Assembly: GCA_031398915.1 (NCBI GenBank)
Contig: JANNOG010000069.1
Span: forward strand, 1 to 64,000
From: JANNOG01 sp031398915
Lineage (GTDB): Bacteria > Actinomycetota > Actinomycetes > Actinomycetales > JBBAYJ01
Reading direction: 5' to 3'
DNA: 64,000 bases
The notes beneath the pieces were generated by a model. It was not told where the DNA came from. It saw only the letters and a program-made list of their open reading frames with translations, and searched no databases. Each line of letters opens with the position of its first letter. The stretch's first letter is position 1. Both the position numbers and the translations under genes were made by a program. Of this stretch, positions 17,301 through 26,421 are shown in pieces.

Positions 17301-18328
17301 GGGGCGCGCACCGAGGCCGATCCGCGATCCTGGCAGTGGTCATGTGCCTGATCACCGCCTGCGCGGCGCTGCCCGAGCCGGTCGAGGTCGAATCGTCGCC
17401 GCCGGGTCCGGTGGTCACCGCGACCCAGGCGGATCGCATCGCCGACGATGCCGCAGCGGTTCTCACGCGCCTCGATACGGCGGGTGGCTGGGACCAGACG
17501 GTGGCGGCGACTCGCCTGGCGGGGCCGGCGCTGCTGTGGGCGGTGGCCGCGAACACGTCCGCTCAGCCCAATCCCATCTCCGCCGCCACCGTCGAGGGTC
17601 CTCGCGACGTACTGGTCGCGCCCGTGGTGAGCGGGTGGCCGCGGGCATTCGCCACCGTCACCCAGGGCGACGGAGGCGACGGGTCCGCTCGGATCGCCGT
17701 CTACACGAACGACTCGGCGCGCACTCCCTATCGGCTGTGGGCGGTCATGGCCGTGCTCGACGGCGAGGTCGTGGGGCCGTTCCCACCGGCGACGGACGGC
17801 GCCGTGGCGTTGACTGTGCCCAGTTCGGCGCCGAGTACGGCGCCGAGTGCGTCGCCACGGCCCCTACCTGACGTGGTGGCACAACTGCCACAGCGTTACC
17901 TCGACGTGCTCACCCTGGGTGACGCCAGTGTCTACGCCCCCGAATTCGCCGCGGACGGTTTCGCTGCCGCCCTCGCGGAGCGAACCGCCGCCGAGACCGA
18001 CCGGCTGACGTCGGTGGCGACCACCACCGTCAGCCACGAGGTGGTGGTGGACGACCAGGGTCGAGAGGTGGCGATGGCAGCGTTGACCGCCACCGGTGAC
18101 GCGCTGGTCATGGTGGCGTTCCGGACCACTCTCACCTCGACCGTACGGGCCGGCCGCGGCGTCATCGGCGTCCCGACGGAGTTCGTGGCAGCCGTCGGAG
18201 TCGAACAGGTCAGCGGCACGCTGACGACCGAGTCCGTCGCGGCCCTGGCCTTCGTGGTACCCGCCGAACGCGGGAACATCCGCGTCGTCGCGGTCGCTGA
18301 CGGGGTAGCCGAGGTCCGGGTCTCCTGA
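17297..18328 (+). CDS. Predicted lipoprotein of unknown function
   Basis: A 343-residue lipoprotein: a basic N-terminus, a hydrophobic stretch and the lipobox ITAC (Cys at about residue 22). Two alpha/beta regions follow, separated by a Ser/Ala/Pro linker near residues 175-190 (SSAPSTAPSASPRP). The second half (QRYLDVLTLGDASVYAPEFA onward) looks like a separate globular domain. The family is not one I can name. ATG 17297 is preferred to earlier in-frame starts because it overlaps the upstream stop (ATGA) and begins directly at the signal peptide. A thioredoxin-TPR gene follows after 85 bp. Confidence 0.75.
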   Translation: MRGAHRGRSAILAVVMCLITACAALPEPVEVESSPPGPVVTATQADRIADDAAAVLTRLDTAGGWDQTVAATRLAGPALLWAVAANTSAQPNPISAATVEGPRDVLVAPVVSGWPRAFATVTQGDGGDGSARIAVYTNDSARTPYRLWAVMAVLDGEVVGPFPPATDGAVALTVPSSAPSTAPSASPRPLPDVVAQLPQRYLDVLTLGDASVYAPEFAADGFAAALAERTAAETDRLTSVATTTVSHEVVVDDQGREVAMAALTATGDALVMVAFRTTLTSTVRAGRGVIGVPTEFVAAVGVEQVSGTLTTESVAALAFVVPAERGNIRVVAVADGVAEVRVS

Positions 18329-18413
18329 GCGGATTCGGCGTGCAACGCGTTACCGTCTGTCCCAGGCTGCCACGGATCCCGCCGGCGCCATCGTCCACGA
18401 TCAGGGAAGAGCC

Positions 18414-19373
18414 ATGACTCAGCAGCCCGCCCCCCGCCTGGATATCCGGGGCGCGATCGACCTGTCGTCCCTCGCGCGTCCCGCCACCGCGGCGCAACCT
18501 CGCCCGGGAGCTGCCGGCGCCCCGGGCACCGCGGCCGCCGAGGTCCCCGGGCTCGTCGTGGACTCGACGGAGGAGACGTTCAACGACCTCATCCAGCAGT
18601 CCCTCACAGTCCCGGTCGTGGTCGACCTGTGGGCTACCTGGTGTGAGCCGTGTAAGCAGTTGTCGCCGATCCTCGAACGACTGGCGGCCGAGTACGCGGG
18701 CCGATTCATCCTCGCCAAGGTCGACGTGGACGCCAACCCTCGCCTGGGCCAGGCCTTCCAGGCGCAGTCGATCCCCATGGTGGTGGCGCTGCTGAAGGGC
18801 CAGCCCGTGCCGCTGTTCACCGGCGCCCGGCCCGAACCCCAAGTCCGCCAATATCTGGACGAGCTGCTGCGGGTGGCCGCCGCGAACGGGGTCACCGGCC
18901 GAGTGGACGTGTCCGACCCGGGCGCGGTCACCGCAGAGGTCGGAGTGCCGTTGCCGCCGTTGCACCAGGCCGCCTACGACGCCATCGAGCGCGAGGACTA
19001 CGACGCCGCGATCGCTGCCTACCAGCAGGCCCTGAACGAGCAACCGGCCGATGCCGACGCCAAGGCCGGCCTGGCTCACGTATCCCTGCTCAGCCGGGTC
19101 CGGGCCGTGCCTGCCGGAATACAGGCCGGCATCCGGGCCGCAGCAGCAGCCGATCCCTCGGCGCTCGACGCCCACCTGGCCGTGGCGGACCTCGACCTGT
19201 ACGGCGGTCATGTCCAGGACGCTTTCGACCGCATCGTCGAACTGATCCGCCGCACCTCCGGTGACGACCGGGCCGCCGCCCGGACGCGGTTGCTCGAGCT
19301 GTTCGAGGTCGTGGGCCCCGCCGACCCCCGGGTCAGCCAGGCACGGGCAGCGTTGGCCAGGGCGCTCTTCTAA
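18414..19373 (+). CDS. Thioredoxin-fold protein with TPR-like C-terminus (CnoX/YbbN type)
   Basis: A 319-residue protein. After a Pro/Ala-rich lead of about 45 residues comes a thioredoxin domain with the active site WCEPCK (Cys77 and Cys80) and the cis-Pro region QSIPMVVAL. The C-terminal half contains TPR-like helices (YDAIEREDYDAAIAAYQQAL, then AVADLDLYGGHVQDAFDRI). This is the layout of YbbN/CnoX, a cytosolic holdase that also protects cysteines. No signal peptide is visible. GGAAGAG precedes the ATG, and a possible TACCGT -10 box lies at 18351-18356. The gene ends just before the lower-GC island. Confidence 0.9.
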   Translation: MTQQPAPRLDIRGAIDLSSLARPATAAQPRPGAAGAPGTAAAEVPGLVVDSTEETFNDLIQQSLTVPVVVDLWATWCEPCKQLSPILERLAAEYAGRFILAKVDVDANPRLGQAFQAQSIPMVVALLKGQPVPLFTGARPEPQVRQYLDELLRVAAANGVTGRVDVSDPGAVTAEVGVPLPPLHQAAYDAIEREDYDAAIAAYQQALNEQPADADAKAGLAHVSLLSRVRAVPAGIQAGIRAAAAADPSALDAHLAVADLDLYGGHVQDAFDRIVELIRRTSGDDRAAARTRLLELFEVVGPADPRVSQARAALARALF

Positions 19374-19863
19374 CTCTGCGGAACCCGGGACACACGCCTC
19401 CGAGCCTTGGAAGGAGTGGGATCACGTTAGTAGGTCTGGACTGCTCTTTGCGGCAACCAGCAACCCCGGAAGCTCGTGCAGATCCGCGTCGGAGGATGGC
19501 GAACAAATGTTCGAGCCGAGCTGAGCTGGGTTCGGGGTTGAGTGATGGCTAGATGCGACGGGACAACGTTTACCGGCACTCCGACTGAGCTCGTTGGCAT
19601 TAAGTGGCAGTCGTTCGATTGCCGCACTCGTTGGAGCCGTTAGTGCCAACCGAGGGTCACGCCCCCAGGCCCGCCGGCATCGGTTATCAGTGGGGGTTGC
19701 TCACGGTATCCGCTAGACGCGCTCTATAAAGGCAACGCCTGGACGCTCTGGCCCACAGTTATAGTGCCAATTCCGCAGCACTAATCGGTTCGCTACCGTC
19801 AATGATCGCGTCCGGTTCTCGGGCTTGCAACTTACGAGGATCTATTCCCGCTTGGATTGACAG
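19374..19863. other. Gene-free, lower-GC left part of the accessory island
   Basis: I find no convincing gene here. The base composition is visibly less GC-rich than the surroundings, stops are frequent in all frames, and short minus-strand frames (19422-19649) lack any protein pattern or start signal. The motif agtgccaa recurs near 19650 and 19760. It is probably decayed mobile DNA left of the transposase remnant. Confidence 0.6.
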
Positions 19864-21043
19864 GCTCATCTCAGATGCGGGTGCGGAGGCAGGCCACGCG
19901 ACACCTTGGTCTGGCAGCTGGCGCAAGAGCCGTTCGGGTGGCGACCCACCACGCTGCTGGTCACCGTCCGGCGGTGCCGATGTCGTGAGTGCGGGCATGT
20001 GTAGCGTCACCACACCAGCAAGGCGGCCGAGGCGAGGGCGACGGTGTCCCGGCGCGGGCTGCGGTGGGCGCTGGAGGGCCTGGCCATGCAACATCTGACG
20101 GTGGCCGAGATCGCCGAGGGCCTGGCCGTGTCCGGGAGCACCGAGAATGACGCCGTGTTGGCCGAGAGTCGCCACGTTCTCATCCGCGACCCGAACCGGT
20201 TTGACGGCGTGCAGGTCATTGGCGTCGTTCAACACGTCTGGCGGCACACCCGACGCGTCGACAAGTTCGTCACCGTGATCATCGATCTGACCCCGCTCCG
20301 GGAGGGGACGGGCCCGTCGCGGCAGCTGGACATGGTCGAGGGCCGATCGAAAAGAGTAGTCAGGCAGTGGCTCGCCGACCGGTCTCAGGCATGGCGCGAC
20401 GGGGTTGAAGTCGTGGCGATGGACGGGTTCTCCGAGTTCATGACCGCCTCCGCCGAAGAACTCCCCGACGCCACCGCAGTCATCGACCCCTTCCAAGTCG
20501 TTCGCCCTACTGGCGACGCACTGAACCGCTGCGGCCAACGCGTCCAACGGGACATACGCGGTGACCGGGGGCGCACCCAGGACCCCCTCCACCGGGCACG
20601 CCGCACCCTGCACACCAGCGCCGACCCTGGTCACCGGCAAGCAACACGCTCGCCTCCCGGCTCTGTTCGCCGTCGAGGACCACGTCCAGGTCGGGGCGAC
20701 CTGGGGCATCTTCCGGCGGATGATTGCCGCCTCGCGGCACCCCGACCAAGCGGCAGGCAAACAGCAGATGCAGGCCGTCATCAACACCGTCCGCCACGCC
20801 ATCCCCGACGCCCTGACGGAGCTCGTCACCCTAGGGCGGACCCTGACCAAGCGTGCCGCCGACGTCCCGGCCCAATTGGACCGACCCGGCACCAGCAAAG
20901 GACCCACCAAGGCCATCGACGGCCGACTGGCGCACCTCCGCGGCTCCGCCCTCTGCTTCCGCAACCTCACCGACTACATCGCCAGGAGTCTGATGGAATC
21001 CGGCGGATTCAGGCCACTCGTGTCCGTCGGCGACCGGACCTAG
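19864..21043 (+). pseudogene. ISL3-family transposase remnant
   Basis: Decayed DDE transposase of the ISL3 type. From 19864 the frame reads QAHLRCGCGGRPRDTL, then EPFGWRPTTLLVTVRRCRC (zinc-binding part), and hits a TAG at 20002 where the family has Trp (GHV-stop-RHHTSKAAEA). It resumes in frame through SRRGLRWALEGLAMQHLTVA and the core, then needs a -1 correction near 20626-20632 to continue LVTGKQHARL to the C-terminus (NLTDYIARSLMESGGFRP). Two expected catalytic positions are altered: DEH before VWRHTRR is now VQH, and TEAIN is now TKAID. I could not find terminal inverted repeats. Not active. Confidence 0.88.
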
Positions 21044-21162
21044 ACTTCCCACATGTTGGGGGGAGTGGGGGAGTCCCACGCCATTGTCGCAATCCATGGC
21101 CTCCCCTGGCGCGTGGCTGGAGCATCAAGTCTGCACCTCGTCACACTACTGGAGGGTACCCA

Positions 21163-21360
21163 ATGAAACGCTCCCTCACGGCTCGCATCCTTGTTCTGGG
21201 AACAGCGCTGTCTGTTGTCGCTTTGAGCCCTGCGACAGCGAGTGCCTCCAGCAGTACTGCCCCCGTCTCGAGCATTGAGTTCGGCCACCTCGAGTCCGGC
21301 GGCTTCGGTGGCACATATGCCGAAGTGATCGACGCTGTCGGACCTGACGCTGCTTGCTGA
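21163..21360 (+). CDS. Small exported peptide precursor, unknown
   Basis: A 65-residue product with a clear Sec signal peptide (MKRSLTARILVLGTALSVVA, cleavage likely after ATASA) and a mature part of about 37 residues (starting SSSTAPVSSIEFGHLESGG) ending in a C-terminal Cys. GGAGG lies 7-8 bases before the ATG, a strong ribosome site. The gene sits between the ISL3 remnant and glgB in lower-GC sequence. It may be a complete short secreted peptide or the 5' stub of a longer gene cut by the mobile element; I see no continuation in any frame. Function unknown. Confidence 0.55.
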   Translation: MKRSLTARILVLGTALSVVALSPATASASSSTAPVSSIEFGHLESGGFGGTYAEVIDAVGPDAAC

Positions 21361-21628
21361 GTTCTTTGGTAGGGCGGCTGCGGCGCCCTTGGACTTCCAG
21401 TTGCCCGGCCTGGAGGGTCTAACAGAAAGTAGTCAGGAGGCTATTCTGCTCGAAAGTAAACAATCTGCAGAACGTGGAGACACTGAGTTTGTGTCAGGCG
21501 CACTGGACCCCATCTCAACCACTGACACTCGGCAGCCGGACGGAATTTCCTCCTCAAGATCAGCGACTGTGGCGGGGTCGATCCGTACTCGCGACGCCAC
21601 GGCCCCGGGGAAAAGTCATGAATAGTTA
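21361..21628. other. Gene-free right part of the accessory island
   Basis: AT-richer than its neighbours (for example the stretch around 21421-21480). A 78-codon frame starting at TTG 21389 has no recognisable pattern or ribosome site. The island ends at or just inside the 3' end of glgB. Confidence 0.55.
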
Positions 21629-24022
21629 TCACTGCGAGGGCATGTGAGCGAAAGGGGGGGTGGGGGCCGAGCCCGGCAGCCGGGCCTCGTGGTCGGCCAC
21701 CTCGGGTGCGGCGGCCGAGGTCGAGCCGTCAGCGACCGAGTGCGGCGACCCGATGGCCCCGGGCCGTGCCGTCCCTACCGCGTCCGGCATCGCGGTCTCG
21801 CTGACCAGCCAGATCGTCGCCAACGGTGGGACCGCCAGGGTGACGGAGGCGCCACGACCGTTGCGCGGCGGGCCGTCTGCAGTGACGACGCCGAGGTTGC
21901 CGACGCCCGAACCGCCGTAGCTGTCGGCGTCGGTGTTGAGAACCTCGCGCCACCTGCCGCCATGGGGCAGACCGATCGTGTACTCCAGGTGCGGCACGCC
22001 CGCGAAGTTGGCGATACAGGCCAGCGTGGGCTGCCCCGGTGCCTTACGGACCCAGCTGAACACGTTGTGGTCGACGTCGTTGGCGTCCAGCCACTCGAAC
22101 CCCGCCGGACCGAAGTCGTCGGCCCACATGGCGGGCGTGTCCCGGTACACCACGTTGAGGTCTCGGACCAGGTCGTGCATCCCGCGATGCCACGGCGTGT
22201 CCAACAGCCACCAGTCCAACGACCGCGACTCCGACCACTCGGGTTCTTGTCCCAGCTCGGTACCCATGAAGATCAGCTGCTTGCCGGGGTGGGCCCACAT
22301 GAATGCCAGGTATGCCCGCAGGGTGGCCAGTTGCTGCCACCGGTCGCCGGGCATCTTGCGGAGCAACGACCCCTTGCCATGGACGACCTCGTCATGACTG
22401 AGCGGCAGGGCGAAGTTCTCGGTGAACGCGTAGACCATCGAGAAGGTCATCTCGTGATGGTGGTATTGGCGATACACGGGTTCCTTGGCGACGTACGACA
22501 ACGAGTCGTGCATCCACCCCATGTTCCATTTGATGCCGAAACCCAGCCCGCCCAGGTCGGTGGACTGGGTGACGCCCGGCCACGCCGTCGATTCCTCGGC
22601 GATCATCATCACCCCGGGAACGCGCTTGTACGCGGTCGCATTCACCTCCTGCAGGAAGTCGATGGCCTGCAGGTCCTCGCGGCCACCGTGAACGTTGGGC
22701 ACCCACTCACCGGGGTTGCGCGAATAGTCGAGATACAACATCGAGGCGACGGCGTCGACCCGCAGGCCGTCGACGTGGAATTCTTCCAGCCAGAACAATG
22801 CGTTGGCCACCAGGAAGTTGCGCACCTCGCGGCGACCGTAGTCGAAGATCAGGGTCCCCCAGTCGGGGTGCTCACCGCGTCGTGGGTCCGCGTGCTCGTA
22901 GAGCGGCTGGCCGTCGAAGCGGGCCAACGCCCACTCGTCCTTCGGGAAATGGGCAGGCACCCAGTCGACCAGCACGCCGATGCCCGCCTGGTGGAGCTTG
23001 TCCACCAGGTAACGGAAATCGTCGGGCGAGCCGAATCGAGACGTCGGCGCGTAGTAGCCGGTCACCTGGTATCCCCACGACCCGCCGAACGGATGCTCGG
23101 CCACGGGCAGGAACTCGACGTGGGTGAAGCCCAGGTCACCGACGTAGGCGACCAGTTCGTCAGCGAGTTGGCGGTAGCTGAGACCCTGGCGCCACGACCC
23201 GATGTGGATCTCGTAGATGCTCACCGGTCCGGTGTGGGGATTGGTCGCAGCGCGGGCGGCCAGCCAGGAGTCGTCTCCCCAGACGTGGCGTGCCTCGGTG
23301 ACGACCGATGCGGTCAACGGTGGCACCTCGGTCGCGAAGGCCAGCGGATCGGCCTTCTGCCGCCACAGCCCGTCGTGGCCGAGGATCTCGAACTTGTACC
23401 GGGTTCCGGCACCCAGCCCGGGGATGAACAGCTCCCACACCCCCCGAGAACCCAGCGAGCGCATGGCGTGCGTGCGCCCGTCCCAACCGTTCGCGTCGTT
23501 CACCACCCGCACCGCGCGGGCATTGGGCGCCCAGACCGCGAAGGCGGTGCCCAGGACGTCCCCCATGGGACCGTCGTAACGGTGAACGTGGGCGCCCAAC
23601 ACCTCCCACAGTTGTTCGTGGCGTCCCTCGCCGATCAGGTGCAGGTCCACCTCGCCCACGGTGGGCAAGAAACGGTAGGAGTCGTCGCTGACCTCGTGGT
23701 GCTCACCGGCGACCCCGTCGTAGGCGACGTCGATCCGGTAGTCCGGGATCTGGGCAAGGGGCAGAACGGCGACCCACACGCTGTCGTGCTCGTGCCGCAT
23801 CGGCGTGCGCACCAGTCCGGAGTCGCCCTGGATCGGGGTGAGCAGCGTGATCGACGTGGCGAACGGTCGCAGGACCCGAACGGTCACCGCGGTCTGGTCC
23901 GGGTGTGGATGAGCGCCGAGCACGGCGTGCGGTTGGTAGTACGACCCTGCCGCGACCGTGGCCAGGACGTCCGGGTCGACGGCGAGCGGATCCGGTGACG
24001 GAGCGTGCTGCAGGCTCGACAT
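21629..24022 (-). CDS. glgB: 1,4-alpha-glucan branching enzyme
   Basis: Makes alpha-1,6 branches in glycogen or GlgE-derived alpha-glucan. Domain order: N-terminal N1 module (about 1-110), CBM48 (DVLGTAFAVWAPNARAVRVV), the GH13 barrel and the C-terminal beta domain. Catalytic region motifs include DGLRVDAVASMLYLDYSR (nucleophile Asp), MMIAEESTAWPGVT (acid Glu) and LPLSHDEVVHGKGSL. The last 60 or so residues (from PDAVGTARPG) are a low-complexity Pro/Ala/Ser tail not seen in typical GlgB, and they abut the accessory island. The ATG has GGAG upstream. The other GlgE-pathway genes lie 3 kb away, past a two-component system. Confidence 0.96.
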   Translation of the reverse strand: MSSLQHAPSPDPLAVDPDVLATVAAGSYYQPHAVLGAHPHPDQTAVTVRVLRPFATSITLLTPIQGDSGLVRTPMRHEHDSVWVAVLPLAQIPDYRIDVAYDGVAGEHHEVSDDSYRFLPTVGEVDLHLIGEGRHEQLWEVLGAHVHRYDGPMGDVLGTAFAVWAPNARAVRVVNDANGWDGRTHAMRSLGSRGVWELFIPGLGAGTRYKFEILGHDGLWRQKADPLAFATEVPPLTASVVTEARHVWGDDSWLAARAATNPHTGPVSIYEIHIGSWRQGLSYRQLADELVAYVGDLGFTHVEFLPVAEHPFGGSWGYQVTGYYAPTSRFGSPDDFRYLVDKLHQAGIGVLVDWVPAHFPKDEWALARFDGQPLYEHADPRRGEHPDWGTLIFDYGRREVRNFLVANALFWLEEFHVDGLRVDAVASMLYLDYSRNPGEWVPNVHGGREDLQAIDFLQEVNATAYKRVPGVMMIAEESTAWPGVTQSTDLGGLGFGIKWNMGWMHDSLSYVAKEPVYRQYHHHEMTFSMVYAFTENFALPLSHDEVVHGKGSLLRKMPGDRWQQLATLRAYLAFMWAHPGKQLIFMGTELGQEPEWSESRSLDWWLLDTPWHRGMHDLVRDLNVVYRDTPAMWADDFGPAGFEWLDANDVDHNVFSWVRKAPGQPTLACIANFAGVPHLEYTIGLPHGGRWREVLNTDADSYGGSGVGNLGVVTADGPPRNGRGASVTLAVPPLATIWLVSETAMPDAVGTARPGAIGSPHSVADGSTSAAAPEVADHEARLPGSAPTPPFAHMPSQ

Positions 24023-24098
24023 GACTCCATCCTGGCCGCCCGAGGGGTAGGGCGTCGACCTGTTGCGTGTGACGACTCGGCGCCGATTCCCCGCCGCG

Positions 24099-24104
24099 TA
24101 GCGT
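24099..24104 (+). promoter_or_regulatory. -10 box for the two-component operon (leaderless)
   Basis: TAGCGT, 8 nt before the GTG start of the response regulator at 24113. Confidence 0.5.
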
Positions 24105-24112
24105 CAGCCTGC

Positions 24113-24796
24113 GTGAGCGGTGAACGCATCCTGGTGGTCGACGACGAACCGTCGATCGCCGACCTGGTCCGGACCTACCTGGAGGCCGCGGCCTTCGAGG
24201 TACGGGTGGCGCGCGACGGTCGTGCCGCACTCGATCAGGTGGCGGCCTTTCGTCCTGCCGTCGTCCTGCTCGACGTCGGGCTGCCGCTGATGGACGGCAC
24301 CGAGGTGTGTCGGCGGATGCGGGCGATGGGTGACTGGACGCCTGTGCTGTTCGTCACGGCGCGCGACGACGAGGTCGATCGGGTCGTCGGTCTAGAACTG
24401 GGCGCCGACGACTACGTGACGAAACCCTTCAGCCCCCGAGAACTCGTGTCACGGGTTCGAGCGGTGCTGCGGCGCTCGCAGCCGGTCGCGCAGGCCTCCG
24501 CAGCGCTGACCCTGGGGACCCTGACGGTGGACGCCGCCGCCCGCCGCGTGACGATCGGTGGGTCGCCGGTCGAGCTGACGACCACCGAGTTCGATCTCCT
24601 CCACTATCTGATGGCCAGCCCCGGGCGGGTGTTCTCGCGCGAACAGCTGCTCAGTGGGGTGTGGGGCTACCCGGCCGGCCTGGTGACCAGGACGGTTGAC
24701 GTGCACGTCGCGCAGCTGCGGGCCAAGGTCGGGTCAGCCGTCACGCTGCGCGCGGTCCGCGGTGTCGGTTACAGCGTCGAGGCCGTGACCGCATGA
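24113..24796 (+). CDS. OmpR/PhoB-family response regulator
   Basis: A 227-residue DNA-binding regulator. The receiver domain (1-115) has the acidic pair DD at 10-11, the phosphoacceptor Asp54 (VLLDVGLP), the switch Thr82 and Lys104 (VTKPFSPREL). The winged-helix output domain (about 130-225) has TTTEFDLLHYLMASPGRVFS and TVDVHVAQLRAKV. GTG 24113 begins exactly where receiver homology starts and follows a TAGCGT box by 8 nt. It overlaps the kinase gene by ATGA. It is divergent from glgB, so glgB is a candidate target. Confidence 0.93.
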   Translation: MSGERILVVDDEPSIADLVRTYLEAAAFEVRVARDGRAALDQVAAFRPAVVLLDVGLPLMDGTEVCRRMRAMGDWTPVLFVTARDDEVDRVVGLELGADDYVTKPFSPRELVSRVRAVLRRSQPVAQASAALTLGTLTVDAAARRVTIGGSPVELTTTEFDLLHYLMASPGRVFSREQLLSGVWGYPAGLVTRTVDVHVAQLRAKVGSAVTLRAVRGVGYSVEAVTA

Positions 24797-26196
24797 GCCT
24801 CGCCCGCCGGATCACCATCCTCGTCCTGATCGTGTCGGTGACGACGTCGGCCCTGACGTTCGCCCTCGTCGTCGGGTTCGCGCGGCAGGCCTCGCAGGAC
24901 GCGGCGATCGACCTTCTGGGACGAGACGCCGACCTGCTCGCCGGGGTGGCCGGTGGGGGGCCGGTGGACGGGCGGGTCGGCGTCGACGCGGTGCAGCGTG
25001 CGCTGGAGGACCGGCAGGTCACCAGCGTCGTGGTGGGGATCGACCAGCCGGACGCGGTCATCGGCGTCGGACCCTTCACCCCTGAGGATGTGACGTCGCT
25101 GGCCACCGGTGCCCCGCTGAGCGACATCCGGGCGGTCGATCGCCGTCGATGGCTGGTGGTGGGTCGCCAGGCGGGTGACTCGGCCGTCCTGGTGGCCCAG
25201 CCCCTGGAGGTCGCCACCTCGTTCGTTCCGGCGTCGCGGCGCCGGGCGTTGCTGGCGGCGGCCATCGGTGCGGTGATCGGCGCGGTCGGCGGTGCCGTAC
25301 TGGCCCGGACCGTCACCAGACCGCTGGTGAACCTCGACAGCGCCGCCCGGCGACTGGCCACCGGCGAGCGGGGTGTCCGCGTGCAACTCGACGGCCCGCC
25401 CGAGATCGCCGACGTGGCGCAGGCCCTCAACGGGCTCTCGGACGCCCTGGCCCTCAGCGAGGACCGCCAACGCCGCTTCCTGCTCACCGTGTCCCACGAA
25501 CTGCGTACCCCGCTGACCGCCGTCAGCGGATATGCGGAGGCCCTGGCCGACGGTGTGGTGTCGGGCCCTGACGTGGCCAACGCCGGGCGTGTGATCCGCG
25601 ACGAGGCCGCCCGATTGCAGCGCCGGGTCGAGGAACTGTTGGCCCTGGCCCGGTTGGAGGCGGACGACGTCACGATCGAGATCGTCGAGGTGGACGTCAC
25701 GCACCTCATCAGGGCTGCCTTCGCGGCCTGGTCGGCTCGGTCGGCCGCGCTGGGCGTGACCCTCGTCCTCGAGGTGCCGGCCGGTGCGGGGACTGGACCC
25801 GGTGGGGTGTGGGCGTCGGCTGACCCGGAACGGCTGCGTCAGGCGGTGGACGCACTCGTCGACAACGCGCTGCGCGTCATCGCCGCCCAACCGCCTGGCG
25901 ATCGTGGGCCTGTGGTCCTCGCTGCCCGAGCCGATCCGGATGTCGGCGACGGGGCGGTCGTCGAGGTCCGCGACGGTGGTCCCGGTCTGGCGCCCGAGGA
26001 ACTGGCCGTGGCGTTCGAGCCGGGTCTGCTGACCGAGCGGTATCGAGGTGAGCGCCCTGTCGGTAGTGGAGTGGGACTGGCCCTGGTGGGTCGCCTGGCG
26101 CGGTTGATGGGCGGTGGCGCGGTCGCGACGACGGCCCCCGAGGGCGGCGTGGCCGTCACGATCCGGCTGCCGCCCGCGAGGGCCGTCCGTCACTAG
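24793..26196 (+). CDS. Sensor histidine kinase
   Basis: Membrane sensor kinase of 467 residues: TM1 at about 8-30, a sensory domain of roughly 130 residues, TM2 at about 155-180, then HAMP, the dimerisation/phosphoacceptor domain with His235 (VSHELRTPLTAVSGYAEAL), and the ATPase domain (N-box VDALVDNALRVI, G1 VRDGGPGL, G2 GSGVGLALVGRL). The sensory domain is not one I recognise. It partners the overlapping response regulator upstream, and two small exported proteins converge on its 3' end. Confidence 0.93.
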   Translation: MSLARRITILVLIVSVTTSALTFALVVGFARQASQDAAIDLLGRDADLLAGVAGGGPVDGRVGVDAVQRALEDRQVTSVVVGIDQPDAVIGVGPFTPEDVTSLATGAPLSDIRAVDRRRWLVVGRQAGDSAVLVAQPLEVATSFVPASRRRALLAAAIGAVIGAVGGAVLARTVTRPLVNLDSAARRLATGERGVRVQLDGPPEIADVAQALNGLSDALALSEDRQRRFLLTVSHELRTPLTAVSGYAEALADGVVSGPDVANAGRVIRDEAARLQRRVEELLALARLEADDVTIEIVEVDVTHLIRAAFAAWSARSAALGVTLVLEVPAGAGTGPGGVWASADPERLRQAVDALVDNALRVIAAQPPGDRGPVVLAARADPDVGDGAVVEVRDGGPGLAPEELAVAFEPGLLTERYRGERPVGSGVGLALVGRLARLMGGGAVATTAPEGGVAVTIRLPPARAVRH

Positions 26197-26219
26197 CCGT
26201 TCGACCGGCAGCCGAACGG
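26197..26219. terminator. Possible bidirectional terminator hairpin
   Basis: CCGTTCG (26197-26203) pairs with CGAACGG (26213-26219) around a 9-nt loop, in the gap between the convergent kinase and small lipoprotein genes. There is no U-tract, so it would be an actinobacterial L-shaped type. Confidence 0.45.
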
Positions 26220-26235
26220 GTCCGGAACCCCCCGA

Positions 26236-26421
26236 TCAGGGAGTGTCCTCGGCCAATTCGGCCTCGACGGAGGCGGCGGTGTCCTCGGCCTCATCCAGTG
26301 CCGCCTCGATGGAGGCCACGCTCGCCGGGGTGTCGTCACCGGCGCGCTGCGCGTTGCAGCCTGCGAGGACGGTGACGGCGAGCAGGGCAGAGCCGGCTGT
26401 CACGACGACGCTTCTCCTCAC
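26236..26421 (-). CDS. Small lipoprotein
   Basis: A 61-residue lipoprotein: signal peptide, lipobox LAGC (Cys at about residue 22), then a short acidic helix (SIEAALDEAEDTAASVEAEL). It overlaps the preceding exported-protein gene by ATGA, so they are translated together. It converges on the histidine kinase. It may anchor or assist its partner at the outer face of the membrane, or report to the kinase; this is inference from position only. Confidence 0.65.
   Translation of the reverse strand: MRRSVVVTAGSALLAVTVLAGCNAQRAGDDTPASVASIEAALDEAEDTAASVEAELAEDTP

Noticed and set aside
19422..19649. 75-codon minus-strand frame in the island
   Set aside because: No recognisable pattern, no ribosome site, and lower-GC composition with frequent stops nearby.
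21041..21079. Palindromic GTGGG/CCCAC sequence after the transposase remnant
   Set aside because: Short and G-rich; too weak to call a terminator or operator.
19374..21163. ISL3 terminal inverted repeats and target duplication
   Set aside because: GCTCTTTGCGGCAACC near 19445 recalls an ISL3 end, but I found no matching inverted copy on the right side.
21644..23998. 784-codon open frame on the plus strand
   Set aside because: Fully antisense to glgB, which has intact catalytic motifs; no domain pattern or ribosome site.
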